Positions 17,915-26,891 of a stretch of 64,000 nt of DNA are shown one piece after another (the stretch's first letter is position 1; each line of letters starts with the position of its first letter). A program made the position numbers and the translations under genes. Source of the stretch: Clostridiales bacterium (GTDB taxonomy: Bacteria; Bacillota; Clostridia; Oscillospirales; Acutalibacteraceae); contig JAHZDE010000001.1 of assembly GCA_019422525.1 (NCBI GenBank), positions 62,001 through 126,000 on the forward strand, in the 5' to 3' direction. A model generated the notes under the pieces. That model saw nothing but the letters and a program-made list of their open reading frames with translations, ran no database searches and was not told where the DNA came from.

Positions 17915-19306
17915 ATGAAAAAGCAGGCATCAGGAGAAAGAATACAGAAAAATGACCGTCTGGAAGTGGAAATTACCGGTTTTACGGCAGAAGGGGCCGG
18001 CGTGGGAAGAGTACAAGAAGGCGGTATGGCAATATTTGTACAGGGGACAATTCCCGGTGAGCGGGTACTGGTACATATTATCAAGGCAGCTAAAAATTAT
18101 GCTGTTGGAAAGGCGCTTCAAATTATCCGGCCTTCTGAGGACAGAGTGAAACCGGACTGCCCCCTCTTCCCCAAATGTGGCGGATGTGTATACCGCCATA
18201 TGAGCTATGCGCAGGAACTGCGGGCAAAAGAACAGAAAGTACAGGATGCCCTGCAGCGGATTGGCGGATATGAAGGATTTACAGTAGAGCCCATTGTGGG
18301 AGCGGAAAAGCCGGAACGCTATCGGAACAAAGCACAGTTCCCAATTGGGCAGAACGAGCAGGGAGAGGTTGTGCTGGGATTTTATGCGCAGCGCAGCCAC
18401 CGCATTATTCCCTGTGAAGACTGCAAATTGCAGCCGGAAGCTTTTGCACGGGCCGCAGCAGCCTTTCGAGAATGGGCGGCTCTGTACCCGGAGCCGGTAT
18501 ATGATGAGAGTACTCATACAGGAAAACTAAGACATTTTTACCTGCGACAGGCCTCCTCTGGGAATGTGATGGCCTGTCTGGTAGTAAACGGAAATGGAGT
18601 GCACCATGAACAGGAACTGGCAGAACTTTTGCGGCTGCGGGTGCCGGAACTGAAAAGCCTGTTTATCAACTGCAACCGGGAAGATACGAATGTAGTCCTT
18701 GGCAAAAAGAATCGGCTGGTGTGGGGAGAAGAAGCCCTGACTGATACACTGTGCGGGCTGGAGTTTACGATTTCCCCTCTGTCTTTCTTTCAAGTGAACC
18801 ATGGCCAGACGGAGCAGCTGTACGGATTGGCTGCGGAGTTTGCCGGACTGACGGGAAATGAGACGCTGCTGGATTTATATTGCGGAGCGGGAACCATAGG
18901 ACTTTCGATGGCGCATCAGGCGAAACGGCTGATCGGTGTGGAGATTGTCGAGCCGGCGGTAGAGGATGCCAAGCGGAATGCTGCCCGGAATCATATTGAA
19001 AACAGTGAGTTTTTGTGTATGGATGCCCCACAGGCTGCCTTGCTATTGGAAAAGCGCGGAATCCGGCCGGACGTTGTCATTGTAGACCCGCCGCGCAAGG
19101 GCTGCGGAGAGGGGCTCCCCGAGACTATCGCTCGGATGGCACCGGAGCGGGTAGTGTATGTTTCCTGTGACCCGGCCACGCTGGCTCGCGATGTCAAGCG
19201 ATTCCGGGAGCTGGGGTATGAGTTGCAAAAGGCCGTGCCTGTGGATATGTTCCCGAGAACAAGCCATGTAGAAACCGCCGCATGGATCATGAAAAACAAT
19301 TTATAA
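17915..19306 (+). CDS. rlmD: 23S rRNA (uracil-C5)-methyltransferase, RlmD/RumA family
   Basis: SAM-dependent RNA m5U methyltransferase, 463 aa. The N-terminal TRAM domain covers about 12-70. The Fe-S cysteines are CPLFPKCGGC (about 82-91) plus a later Cys in IIPCEDCK. The Rossmann SAM site is LLDLYCGAGTIGLSMA, the catalytic region VDPPRKGCGEGL, and the nucleophile Cys is in VYVSCDPATLARD. Ends with the family tail FPRTSHVETAAWI. Many Firmicutes carry two or three paralogs (RlmCD-like), so the exact target uridine is not certain. AAAGGCAGAG precedes the ATG. Confidence 0.92.
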   Translation: MKKQASGERIQKNDRLEVEITGFTAEGAGVGRVQEGGMAIFVQGTIPGERVLVHIIKAAKNYAVGKALQIIRPSEDRVKPDCPLFPKCGGCVYRHMSYAQELRAKEQKVQDALQRIGGYEGFTVEPIVGAEKPERYRNKAQFPIGQNEQGEVVLGFYAQRSHRIIPCEDCKLQPEAFARAAAAFREWAALYPEPVYDESTHTGKLRHFYLRQASSGNVMACLVVNGNGVHHEQELAELLRLRVPELKSLFINCNREDTNVVLGKKNRLVWGEEALTDTLCGLEFTISPLSFFQVNHGQTEQLYGLAAEFAGLTGNETLLDLYCGAGTIGLSMAHQAKRLIGVEIVEPAVEDAKRNAARNHIENSEFLCMDAPQAALLLEKRGIRPDVVIVDPPRKGCGEGLPETIARMAPERVVYVSCDPATLARDVKRFRELGYELQKAVPVDMFPRTSHVETAAWIMKNNL

Positions 19307-19309
19307 AGT

Positions 19310-19789
19310 GTGATAAGTATGTTGATGCCTATAGACAATCGTTTTAGAGAAAAAGTAAATCAACATGTTAAGGCAGAATGGGGCGGCCCTCTGATTGTCA
19401 CAAGAGGAATCTTGCATAATACAGAGAGTGCAGAGGGTTTTGTTGACGTGGACCATGAAGAGCTAAGAGGATATGTTTTGTACTCTATTGAAAATTCACA
19501 ATGTGAAATATTAGTTTTGCAGAGTCTGAAAGAGAATTGTGGTGTTGGAAGAGCGTTAGTGAATGCGGTGGGGCATGCTGCAAAAGAAAATAGCTGTGAC
19601 CGTGTATGGTTAATCACTACCAATGATAATATTCATGCTATCCGTTATTATCAAAAAATAGGATTCGAATTAGTAGCGGTACATATAAATGCCATTGCCG
19701 AATCAAGAAATTTAAAACCTTCCATTCCTCTTCTCGGTAATGAAGATATACCTATAAAACATGAATTTGAGTTTGAATGTATCATATAA
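19310..19789 (+). CDS. GNAT-family N-acetyltransferase
   Basis: 159-aa acetyl-CoA-dependent acetyltransferase of unknown substrate. Motif A is CGVGRALVNAVGHAAKE (Q/RxxGxG/A-like acetyl-CoA loop), followed by VWLITTNDNIHAIRYYQKIGFELVAVHI, the classic GNAT strand-helix ending. The start is uncertain: GTG 19310, ATG 19319 and ATG 19325 are all possible and none has a strong ribosome site. It begins 3 bp after rlmD and is AT-richer than it, so it may be a separate acquisition. Confidence 0.78.
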   Translation: MISMLMPIDNRFREKVNQHVKAEWGGPLIVTRGILHNTESAEGFVDVDHEELRGYVLYSIENSQCEILVLQSLKENCGVGRALVNAVGHAAKENSCDRVWLITTNDNIHAIRYYQKIGFELVAVHINAIAESRNLKPSIPLLGNEDIPIKHEFEFECII

Positions 19790-19892
19790 AAAATCTGTTG
19801 TTAGGTCTAGTACCAGCCACAGATAGCTTTTGTACCGCAAATATGAAGCAGCCACAATAGTTAAAATAAAAATATTAAATCATAAAAAAGTG

Positions 19893-19921
19893 TTGACAAA
19901 CAAAATAAACTACGCTATACT
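19893..19921 (+). promoter_or_regulatory. Promoter of the trp T-box/operon
   Basis: Perfect TTGACA (19893-19898), 17 bases, TATACT (19916-19921), directly upstream of the T-box leader. The interval 19790-19892 before it holds nothing else I recognise. Confidence 0.8.
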
Positions 19922-19926
19922 TTAAC

Positions 19927-20212
19927 AAATTAAACCGTTGAGGCGGAGATAACGGTGATGATGCCCTTACAGAGAGCCCGCGATGCTGAGAGTCGGGTAG
20001 GAAACAAGTTGTCAAATGGACCGCTGAGGGTGCAGTCAAATGTGCAGGAATGCACAGAGTATTCTGCAACGTGTGGGCATACGTCAGTTGCCGGGGGTAT
20101 GTTGGTACTCTGCTAAGGGCATGGCGTCATTGCCGTGAATCAAGGTGGCACCGCGGATAATGTATTTATTCGTCCTTGACAGAAAATGATTCTGTCAGGG
20201 GCGTTTTGTTTT
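19927..20212 (+). promoter_or_regulatory. T-box riboswitch, tryptophan-specific
   Basis: tRNA-sensing leader. The conserved T-box AAGGTGGCACCGCGG (20142-20155) forms the antiterminator. It is followed by a terminator hairpin CGTCCTTGACAGA / TCTGTCAGGGGCG with a T-run (20171-20212). Stem I features include AGAGAGCC, and the candidate specifier TGG (20017-20019) in AAATGGACCGC matches the Trp operon downstream. Uncharged tRNA-Trp should favour antitermination and expression. Confidence 0.92.
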
Positions 20213-20216
20213 TTAG

Positions 20217-20257
20217 AGAACTCCTTTGGCAGAGCGCCAAGGGAGTTTTTTTCTTTT
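20217..20257 (+). terminator. Second intrinsic terminator, between T-box and trpE
   Basis: AACTCCTTTGGC, loop AGAGC, GCCAAGGGAGTT (one G-U pair), then seven T and CTTTT. It lies immediately after the T-box terminator and ends at the AGGAGG of trpE. No partner sequence for an antiterminator was seen. Confidence 0.8.
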
Positions 20258-20270
20258 AGGAGGTCGTGCT

Positions 20271-21737
20271 ATGAACGTAATGCCCAGTCTGGAAACCGTA
20301 CGAGAGATCGCGGCAACCGGGGAGTATAAGGTGCTCCCGGTAAGCTGCGAAATCCTTTCCGACAGCTACACCCCCATTGAGGTGCTGCGGGTTTTGAAAA
20401 ATGTGTCCACCCACTGCTATTTGCTGGAGTCGGTGGCGGAAAAGGAAAAGTGGGGACGCTATACCTTTTTGGGCTTTGACCCCAAACTGGAGGTCACTTG
20501 CCGGGACGGAGAGGTGCAGGCAGGGGAGCTGCGGTTTTCCACCCAGGACCCGTCCTCGGTGCTCCGGCAAATCCTTTCGGAATACAAAAGTCCCCGGTTT
20601 TCGTGGCTGCCCTCCTTTACCGGCGGGCTGGTGGGGTATTTTGCCTACGACTACCTAAAATACCGGGAACCCACCGTCCAGACCGCCCGGCAGGATAGCC
20701 AAAACTTCCGGGACGCGGACCTGATGCTGTTTGATAAAGTCATCGCCTTTGACAACTTCCGGCAGAAAATGATTTTGATTGTCAATATGCCTCTGGACGA
20801 CCCGGAAACCGGGTACAATCGGGCAGTGCTGGAATTAAAGCGGCTGCGGGAGCTGCTGCGTACCGGAGAAAAGAAGCAGGAGCCCGCCGGCAAACTGTTG
20901 GGGGAGATGACCCCCTTGTTTACCCAGGAGGAGTATTGCCAAATGGTGGAAAAGGCCAAAGGTCATATCCGGGAGGGGGACGTTTTCCAAATCGTCCTTG
21001 CCAACCGGCTCAGCGCTCCCTTTTCCGGAAGTTTGCTCAATACCTACCGGGTGCTGCGCACCATGAACCCCTCCCCGTATATGTTCTATTTTTCCGGCAC
21101 CGACGTGGAGGTGGCGGGGGCTTCCCCCGAAACCCTGGTCAAGCTGGAAAACGGCGTGCTCCACACCTTCCCACTGGCGGGCACCCGGCCTCGAGGCCGC
21201 ACTCCCGAGGAGGACCAAGCCTTGGAGCAGGAGCTGCTGGGGGACGAAAAAGAGCTGGCCGAACACAATATGCTGGTGGACCTGGGGCGAAACGACCTGG
21301 GAAAGATCAGCCGGTTCGGCACCGTGGAGGTGGAAAGCTTCCACACCATCGAGCACTATTCTCATGTCATGCACATCGGCTCCACCGTGCGGGGGCAGCT
21401 TCGCCCCCAGCTGGACGCCCTGGACGCCGTGGAAGCGGTGCTCCCCGCCGGTACCCTTTCCGGCGCGCCTAAGATTCGGGCCTGCCAGCTCATCGGGGAG
21501 CTGGAGGGGGAAAAGCGGGGTATCTACGGCGGGGCCATCGGCTATATCGATTTTACCGGGAATCTGGATACCTGCATCGCCATCCGCATCGCCTACCGGA
21601 AAAACGGCCGGGTGTTTGTGTGCAGCGGCGCAGGCATCGTCTATGATTCCGTGCCGGAAAAGGAATATCAGGAGTGTATCAACAAGGCAAAGGCCGTGGT
21701 CAACGCCTTACAACTGGCAGAGGAGGTAGAGGAATGA
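20271..21737 (+). CDS. trpE: Anthranilate synthase component I
   Basis: Converts chorismate to anthranilate with ammonia from TrpG; 488 aa. An N-terminal regulatory domain with the Trp-feedback region (LLESVAE) is followed by the chorismate-binding domain (FQIVLANRLSAPF, GASPETLVKLENG, the AGTRPRG block, LGRNDLG, GTLSGAPKIRA, CIAIRIAYRKNGRVFVCSGAGIVYDS). The frame is open upstream to TTG 20226 through the terminator hairpin, but AGGAGG lies 7 bases before ATG 20271, so I use that. GC is near 62-65% in counted blocks, well above neighbouring loci. Confidence 0.96.
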   Translation: MNVMPSLETVREIAATGEYKVLPVSCEILSDSYTPIEVLRVLKNVSTHCYLLESVAEKEKWGRYTFLGFDPKLEVTCRDGEVQAGELRFSTQDPSSVLRQILSEYKSPRFSWLPSFTGGLVGYFAYDYLKYREPTVQTARQDSQNFRDADLMLFDKVIAFDNFRQKMILIVNMPLDDPETGYNRAVLELKRLRELLRTGEKKQEPAGKLLGEMTPLFTQEEYCQMVEKAKGHIREGDVFQIVLANRLSAPFSGSLLNTYRVLRTMNPSPYMFYFSGTDVEVAGASPETLVKLENGVLHTFPLAGTRPRGRTPEEDQALEQELLGDEKELAEHNMLVDLGRNDLGKISRFGTVEVESFHTIEHYSHVMHIGSTVRGQLRPQLDALDAVEAVLPAGTLSGAPKIRACQLIGELEGEKRGIYGGAIGYIDFTGNLDTCIAIRIAYRKNGRVFVCSGAGIVYDSVPEKEYQECINKAKAVVNALQLAEEVEE

Positions 21738-22300
21738 TCGTGCTCATCGACAACTACGACAGTTTTTCCTATAATCTGTACCAGCTCGTTGGGGAGATAC
21801 AGCCGGAAATTCGGGTGCTCCGCAACGACGAAATGACGGTGGAGGAGCTCCGTTCCCTGGAACCGGAAAAGATCATCCTGTCTCCCGGCCCGGGCAGGCC
21901 CGAAAACGCGGGAATCATCGTGGAAGTGGCCCGCACTTTGGGCAAGGAGATCCCGCTGCTGGGGGTGTGTTTGGGGCATCAGGCCATTTGCGCCGCCTTT
22001 GGCGCTCCCATCACCTATGCCAGGGAGCTGATGCACGGCAAGGCCTCCGCCATCAAGCTGGATTTAAACTGCCCCCTGTTCCGGGGGTGCCGGGAGGTCA
22101 CCCAGGTGGCCCGGTATCATTCCTTGGCGGCCCAGCCGGACGCCATTCCACATTGTTTGCAAATCACCGCCGCCACCCAAGACGGGGAAGTCATGGCGGT
22201 GCAGCACCGGGAATACCCCATTTTCGGGGTGCAGTTCCACCCGGAATCCATTATGACCCCAGAGGGAAAAACCATGCTGCAAAACTTTATTGAGATGTAA
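21734..22300 (+). CDS. trpG: Anthranilate synthase component II (glutamine amidotransferase)
   Basis: Supplies ammonia from glutamine to TrpE; 188 aa class-I amidotransferase. Motifs: start IVLIDNYDSFSYNL, oxyanion loop SPGPGRP, nucleophile Cys79 in GVCLGHQAI, and the His-Glu pair in VQFHPESI. ATG 21734 overlaps the trpE stop (ATGA) and is preceded by GAGGAGG; the longer upstream reading lacks support. Not fused to trpD, unlike in enterobacteria. Confidence 0.95.
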   Translation: MIVLIDNYDSFSYNLYQLVGEIQPEIRVLRNDEMTVEELRSLEPEKIILSPGPGRPENAGIIVEVARTLGKEIPLLGVCLGHQAICAAFGAPITYARELMHGKASAIKLDLNCPLFRGCREVTQVARYHSLAAQPDAIPHCLQITAATQDGEVMAVQHREYPIFGVQFHPESIMTPEGKTMLQNFIEM

Positions 22301-22313
22301 GGAGGGCTGAACC

Positions 22314-23345
22314 ATGATTCAGGAAGCCATTGTGAAAATCGTAAATAAGCAGGACCTCACCTATCAGGAAGCCTATGAGGTGATGAACGAGATCATGAGC
22401 GGGCAGACCACCGCCACCCAGAACGCCGCTTTTCTGGCAGCCCTTTCCACCAAGAGCGCCCGGGCCGAAACCACCGACGAGATCGCAGGTTGCGCCGCCG
22501 CCATGCGGGAGCACGCCGTGAAGGTGGAGACGGGCATGGAGGTGTTCGAGATCGTAGGCACCGGCGGTGACGGCGCCCACAGCTTTAATATTTCCACCAC
22601 CTCCGCTTTGGTAGCGGCAGCCGGGGGCATGAAGGTGGCAAAGCATGGAAACCGGGCCGCGTCTTCCCAGTGCGGCACCGCCGACTGCTTGGAGGCCCTG
22701 GGGGTGAATATCCAGCAGGGGCCGGAAAAGTGCCGGAAGCTGCTGGAAAAGGCGGGAATGTGCTTCTTCTTCGCCCAAAAATACCACACCTCCATGAAGT
22801 ATGTGGGGGCCATCCGCAAGGAATTGGGCTTCCGCACCGTGTTTAACATCCTGGGTCCCCTCACCAACCCCAGCAGCCCTAAAATGCAGCTGTTGGGAGT
22901 CTACGACGAATACCTGGTGGAGCCCTTGGCCCAGGTGCTCATCAACCTGGGGGTACGGCGGGGCATGGTGGTCTACGGCCAGGATAAACTGGACGAAATC
23001 TCCCTGAGCGCCCCCACCACCGTCTGCGAGTTTAAGGACGGCTGGTTCAAATCCTACACCATCAAGCCCGAGGACTTCGGCCTTACTCGCTGCCAAAAAT
23101 CCGACCTGCGAGGCGGCTCGCCCCAAGAAAACGCCGCCATGACTTTGGCTATCCTTCATGGGGAAAATGGTCCCAAGCGGGACGCCGTGCTGCTGAACGC
23201 CGGTGCGTCCCTGTATATCGGCGGCAAGGCGGAAACCATGGGCGAAGGCGTCCAGCTGGCAGGGGAATTGCTGGATTCCGGTAAAGCCTTGCAAGTGCTG
23301 GAAGCGCTGCGCACTGTGAGCAACCAGCCGGAGGTGGCGGGATGA
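22314..23345 (+). CDS. trpD: Anthranilate phosphoribosyltransferase
   Basis: Adds phosphoribose from PRPP to anthranilate; 343 aa, normal length. PRPP site GTGGDGAHSFNIST; then KHGNRAASSQCGTADCLEALGV (in two parts), FFFAQKYHTSMKYV and the LGPLTNP loop. TAAGGAGGG lies before the ATG. The 3' end overlaps trpC by 4 bp (ATGA). Confidence 0.96.
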   Translation: MIQEAIVKIVNKQDLTYQEAYEVMNEIMSGQTTATQNAAFLAALSTKSARAETTDEIAGCAAAMREHAVKVETGMEVFEIVGTGGDGAHSFNISTTSALVAAAGGMKVAKHGNRAASSQCGTADCLEALGVNIQQGPEKCRKLLEKAGMCFFFAQKYHTSMKYVGAIRKELGFRTVFNILGPLTNPSSPKMQLLGVYDEYLVEPLAQVLINLGVRRGMVVYGQDKLDEISLSAPTTVCEFKDGWFKSYTIKPEDFGLTRCQKSDLRGGSPQENAAMTLAILHGENGPKRDAVLLNAGASLYIGGKAETMGEGVQLAGELLDSGKALQVLEALRTVSNQPEVAG

Positions 23346-24124
23346 ATATTTTGGAACAGCTGGCAGACTATGCCCGCCAGCGGGTGGAAGCTGCCAAACA
23401 GCAGGTGCCGCTGCCGGTTTTGCGGCAGCAGGCTTTCGCCATGGAAAAGGGCGACTTCCCCTTTGAGGCCGCATTAAAAAAGCTGGGGCTTTCCTTTATC
23501 TGCGAGTGCAAAAAGGCTTCCCCCTCCAAAGGGCTTATCGCTCCCCAGTTCCCCTACCTGCAAATCGCCAGAGAATATGAAAAAGCGGGGGCAGACGCTA
23601 TCTCCGTGTTGACCGAGCCTAAATGGTTTTTGGGGGACGACCGGTATTTGCAGGAGATCGCCGGGGCGGTGTCCATCCCGTGCCTGCGCAAAGACTTTAC
23701 TGTGGACGAATATATGCTCTACCAGGCCAAGGTGCTGGGGGCTTCGGCGGCACTGCTCATCTGCGCGCTCCTTAGCCGGGCGGAACTGGCGGAGTATCTG
23801 GCCGTGTGCGATTCCTTGGGACTGTCGGCACTGGTGGAAGCCCACGACGAAAACGAGGTGGAAATGGCCCTGGCCGCTGGGGCGCGGGTCATTGGGGTGA
23901 ACAACCGGAACCTAAAGGATTTTACCGTGGATGCCGAAAACAGCCGGAAGCTGCGGCAGATGGTGCCTAAAACGGTGCTGTTTGTTTCCGAAAGCGGCGT
24001 AGGCAGCCGGGAGGACGTGCAGCGCCTAGAAGCTATAGGGGCCGACGCAGTGCTGGTGGGAGAAACTTTGATGCGGGCCCCGGATAAAACACAAAAGCTG
24101 GCAGAGCTGCGGGGTGGCGTATGA
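23342..24124 (+). CDS. trpC: Indole-3-glycerol-phosphate synthase
   Basis: Closes the indole ring from CdRP; 260-aa TIM barrel. Signatures: FICECKKASPSKGLI (catalytic Lys), VLTEPKWFLGDDRYL, LRKDFTVDEYMLYQAKVLGA, GVNNRNLKDF and VSESGVGSREDV. Overlaps trpD and trpF by 4 bp each. Separate from TrpF, unlike the fused E. coli protein. Confidence 0.96.
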   Translation: MNILEQLADYARQRVEAAKQQVPLPVLRQQAFAMEKGDFPFEAALKKLGLSFICECKKASPSKGLIAPQFPYLQIAREYEKAGADAISVLTEPKWFLGDDRYLQEIAGAVSIPCLRKDFTVDEYMLYQAKVLGASAALLICALLSRAELAEYLAVCDSLGLSALVEAHDENEVEMALAAGARVIGVNNRNLKDFTVDAENSRKLRQMVPKTVLFVSESGVGSREDVQRLEAIGADAVLVGETLMRAPDKTQKLAELRGGV

Positions 24125-24729
24125 CTAAAATCAAGCTCTGCGGCCTTTCCCGCCCCCAGGATGTGGAAGCCGCCAACCGCCTTTGCCCCGAGTATATCGG
24201 CTTTGTGTTCGCCCCCAAAAGTAAGCGCTATGTATCGCCCCAAAGGGCAAAGGAGCTGAAACGGCTCCTCACCCCCGGTATCCAGGTTGTTGGGGTGTTT
24301 GTAAACGAAGCCCCGGAGCACATCGCCCAGCTGCTGGCGGAAGGGGTCATCGATGCAGCCCAGCTCCACGGGGGAGAAAGCCCGGAGTATGTGGCTTCCC
24401 TGCGGCAGCTCACCCAGGCCCCCTTGTTCCAGGCGTTTTCCATTGCCGGACCGGAAGACGTCCAAGCGGCCCAAGAGAGCAAAGCCGACTGGGTGCTGCT
24501 GGATTCCGGCCCGGGGGGCACCGGCTCCGCCTTTGACTGGGCGCTGCTGGGAGAAATTCGCCGCCCGTATTTTCTGGCCGGGGGATTGACGCCTCAAAAT
24601 GTGGCGCAGGCCGTTGATTCCCTGCACCCCTATGGGGTGGACGTGAGCTCCGGCATCGAGACTTTGGGAAAGAAAGATTCGGAGAAAATGACAGCCTTTG
24701 TACACGCTGTGCGAAGCATAGAAAGATAG
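24121..24729 (+). CDS. trpF: Phosphoribosylanthranilate isomerase
   Basis: Amadori isomerase of the Trp pathway, 202-aa TIM barrel. Signatures: start KLCGLSRPQDV (catalytic Cys), YIGFVFAPKSKRYVS, VGVFVN, AAQLHGGESPEY, LLDSGPGGTGSAFDW, LAGGLTPQNV and VDVSSGIET (catalytic Asp in VDVSSG). Coupled to trpC by a 4-bp overlap; the coding GC is high as in the rest of the operon. Confidence 0.95.
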   Translation: MTKIKLCGLSRPQDVEAANRLCPEYIGFVFAPKSKRYVSPQRAKELKRLLTPGIQVVGVFVNEAPEHIAQLLAEGVIDAAQLHGGESPEYVASLRQLTQAPLFQAFSIAGPEDVQAAQESKADWVLLDSGPGGTGSAFDWALLGEIRRPYFLAGGLTPQNVAQAVDSLHPYGVDVSSGIETLGKKDSEKMTAFVHAVRSIER

Positions 24730-24748
24730 AGAGAAAGGAAGAAATCCT

Positions 24749-25939
24749 ATGACCAATCCAAAAGGGCGTTTTGGCGTCCATGGCGGGCAGTACATCCCCG
24801 AAACGCTGATGAACGCCGTCATCGAGCTGGAAGAAGCCTATCTTCATTATAAAGACGACCCGGAGTTCAACCGGGAACTCACCTACCTGCTCAACGAATA
24901 CGCAGGCCGCCCCTCTCGGCTCTATTACGCCGAGAAGATGACCCGGGACTTGGGCGGGGCCAAGATCTATTTAAAGCGGGAGGACCTGAACCATACCGGA
25001 GCCCATAAGATCAACAACGTGCTGGGCCAGGCGCTGCTGGCTAAAAAAATGGGCAAGACCCGCCTCATTGCCGAGACCGGCGCGGGGCAGCACGGCGTGG
25101 CCACCGCCACCGCCGCCGCCCTCATGGGCATGGAGTGCGTGGTGTTCATGGGGGAGGAGGACACCCGCCGCCAGGCCCTCAATGTTTACCGGATGCGGCT
25201 GTTGGGGGCAGAGGTGGTGCCCGTCACCACCGGCACCGCCACCCTAAAGGACGCGGTTTCCGAGGCCATGCGGGAGTGGACCAGCCGCATTGACGACACC
25301 CACTATTGTTTGGGCTCCGTCATGGGTCCCCATCCGTTCCCCACCATTGTGCGGGATTTTCAGGCGGTGATTTCCAAGGAGATCAAGGAGCAGATGCTGG
25401 AAAAGGAGGGCAAGCTCCCGGATGCCGTCATCGCCTGTGTGGGCGGCGGCTCCAACGCCATCGGCAGCTTTTACCACTTCATCCCCGAAAAAGGGGTGCG
25501 GCTCATCGGCTGTGAGGCAGCGGGCCGGGGCATCGATACCTTTGAAACAGCCGCCACCATCAACACCGGCAGGCTGGGCATCTTCCACGGGATGAAGTCC
25601 TATTTCTGCCAGGACCAATACGGCCAGATCGCGCCGGTGTACTCCATTTCCGCTGGGCTGGATTATCCCGGCATCGGCCCTGAACACGCCCATCTCCACG
25701 ACATTGGCCGGGCGGAGTATGTGCCGGTCACCGATGAGGAAGCGGTGGACGCCTTTGAATATCTGGCCAAAACCGAGGGAATCATCCCCGCCATTGAATC
25801 CGCCCATGCCGTGGCCTATGCCAGAAAGCTGGCCCCAACCATGGACAAGGAAAGCTGTATCGTCATCACTCTCTCCGGCCGGGGAGACAAGGACTGTGCT
25901 GCTATTGCGCGCTACAGAGGGGAGGATCTTCATGAGTAA
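24749..25939 (+). CDS. trpB: Tryptophan synthase beta chain
   Basis: PLP enzyme joining indole and serine; 396 aa. Signatures: GRFGVHGGQYIPETL, the PLP lysine in NHTGAHKINN, ETGAGQHGVATATAAA, CVGGGSNAIG for the phosphate loop, and the tail LSGRGDKD. Ends 8 bp inside trpA. AGAAAGGAAG precedes the ATG. Standard TrpB1 type, the partner of TrpA. Confidence 0.96.
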   Translation: MTNPKGRFGVHGGQYIPETLMNAVIELEEAYLHYKDDPEFNRELTYLLNEYAGRPSRLYYAEKMTRDLGGAKIYLKREDLNHTGAHKINNVLGQALLAKKMGKTRLIAETGAGQHGVATATAAALMGMECVVFMGEEDTRRQALNVYRMRLLGAEVVPVTTGTATLKDAVSEAMREWTSRIDDTHYCLGSVMGPHPFPTIVRDFQAVISKEIKEQMLEKEGKLPDAVIACVGGGSNAIGSFYHFIPEKGVRLIGCEAAGRGIDTFETAATINTGRLGIFHGMKSYFCQDQYGQIAPVYSISAGLDYPGIGPEHAHLHDIGRAEYVPVTDEEAVDAFEYLAKTEGIIPAIESAHAVAYARKLAPTMDKESCIVITLSGRGDKDCAAIARYRGEDLHE

Positions 25940-26708
25940 TATTCAAAAAGCATTTGAAAACGGTAAGGCATTTATCCCCTTTATCACCTGCGGGGATCCT
26001 GATTTGGCTACTACTGCCGCTGCTGTCCGCGCCGCCGCCCAAAACGGAGCGGACCTTATCGAGCTGGGCATCCCCTTTTCCGACCCCACTGCTGAAGGGC
26101 CGGTCATCCAGGGAGCCAATTTGCGAGCATTACAGGGAGGCGTCACGACGGATAAAATTTTTGCATTTGTCCGGCAGCTGCGGCAAGATGTCAAAATTCC
26201 TATGGTGTTTATGACCTATGCCAATGTGGTATTCTCTTATGGTGCGGAAAAGTTTATTTCTACCTGTAAGGAAATTCAAATCGATGGCCTGATTTTGCCC
26301 GACCTTCCCTTTGAGGAAAAAGACGAATTTTTGCCCCTTTGCCATCAGTATGGGGTGGATTTGATTTCTCTGATTGCGCCGACTTCTGAAAACCGCATTG
26401 CCATGATTGCAAAAGAAGCAGAAGGGTTTTTGTATATTGTTTCCAGCCTGGGCGTTACCGGCACCCGAAGTGAGATCAAAACCGATTTGGCTTCTATCGT
26501 TTCGGTGGTGCGGCAGAATACAAAGATTCCCTGTGCCATTGGGTTTGGCATTTCCACCCCGGAGCAGGCGAAAAAAATGGCGGGCCTCTCCGACGGCGCT
26601 ATTGTGGGTTCTGCAATTATCAAAATTCTGCAAAAGTATGGAAAAGATGCACCGCCTTATGTGGGCGAATATGTACAGCAGATGAAAAAAGCTGTTAGAG
26701 AAGCATAA
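25932..26708 (+). CDS. trpA: Tryptophan synthase alpha chain
   Basis: Cleaves indole-3-glycerol phosphate; 258-aa TIM barrel. Signatures: FIPFITCGDPDL, catalytic Glu in LIELGIPFSDPTAEGPVIQ, Asp in DGLILPDLP, YIVSSLGVTGTRSE and GFGISTPEQ. ATG 25932 has GGAGGATCTTC before it and overlaps trpB by 8 bp; the longer upstream reading is a shadow. Odd: GC falls from about 60% (26041-26100) to 45% and then 35% (26221-26280) within this gene. Confidence 0.95.
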   Translation: MSNIQKAFENGKAFIPFITCGDPDLATTAAAVRAAAQNGADLIELGIPFSDPTAEGPVIQGANLRALQGGVTTDKIFAFVRQLRQDVKIPMVFMTYANVVFSYGAEKFISTCKEIQIDGLILPDLPFEEKDEFLPLCHQYGVDLISLIAPTSENRIAMIAKEAEGFLYIVSSLGVTGTRSEIKTDLASIVSVVRQNTKIPCAIGFGISTPEQAKKMAGLSDGAIVGSAIIKILQKYGKDAPPYVGEYVQQMKKAVREA

Positions 26709-26891
26709 ACTGATCCCATTTTCCACGTCAAGAAAAATCACGTGTGCAATTGGCGGAAAAATCTGTTATACTGTGTTTACCTGTCTTTTCTGGTATTATA
26801 TAGAAGAGACAGGGAAAACACCGTACTAAGAATGGAAAAACCTTTACTGTTCTGATGGTGGTTAGTCAATAATAGATGGGAAGGCGTTTTT

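Noticed and set aside
19790..19892. Small gene after the acetyltransferase
   Set aside because: AT-rich, no frame with a ribosome site; it leads straight into the trp promoter.
20226..20270. Upstream TTG start for trpE
   Set aside because: It would translate through the terminator stem and the AGGAGG; ATG 20271 has ideal spacing.
22287..23474. 395-codon open frame on the minus strand
   Set aside because: Antisense of trpD in GC-rich DNA, where stop codons are rare on the other strand; no recognisable domain.
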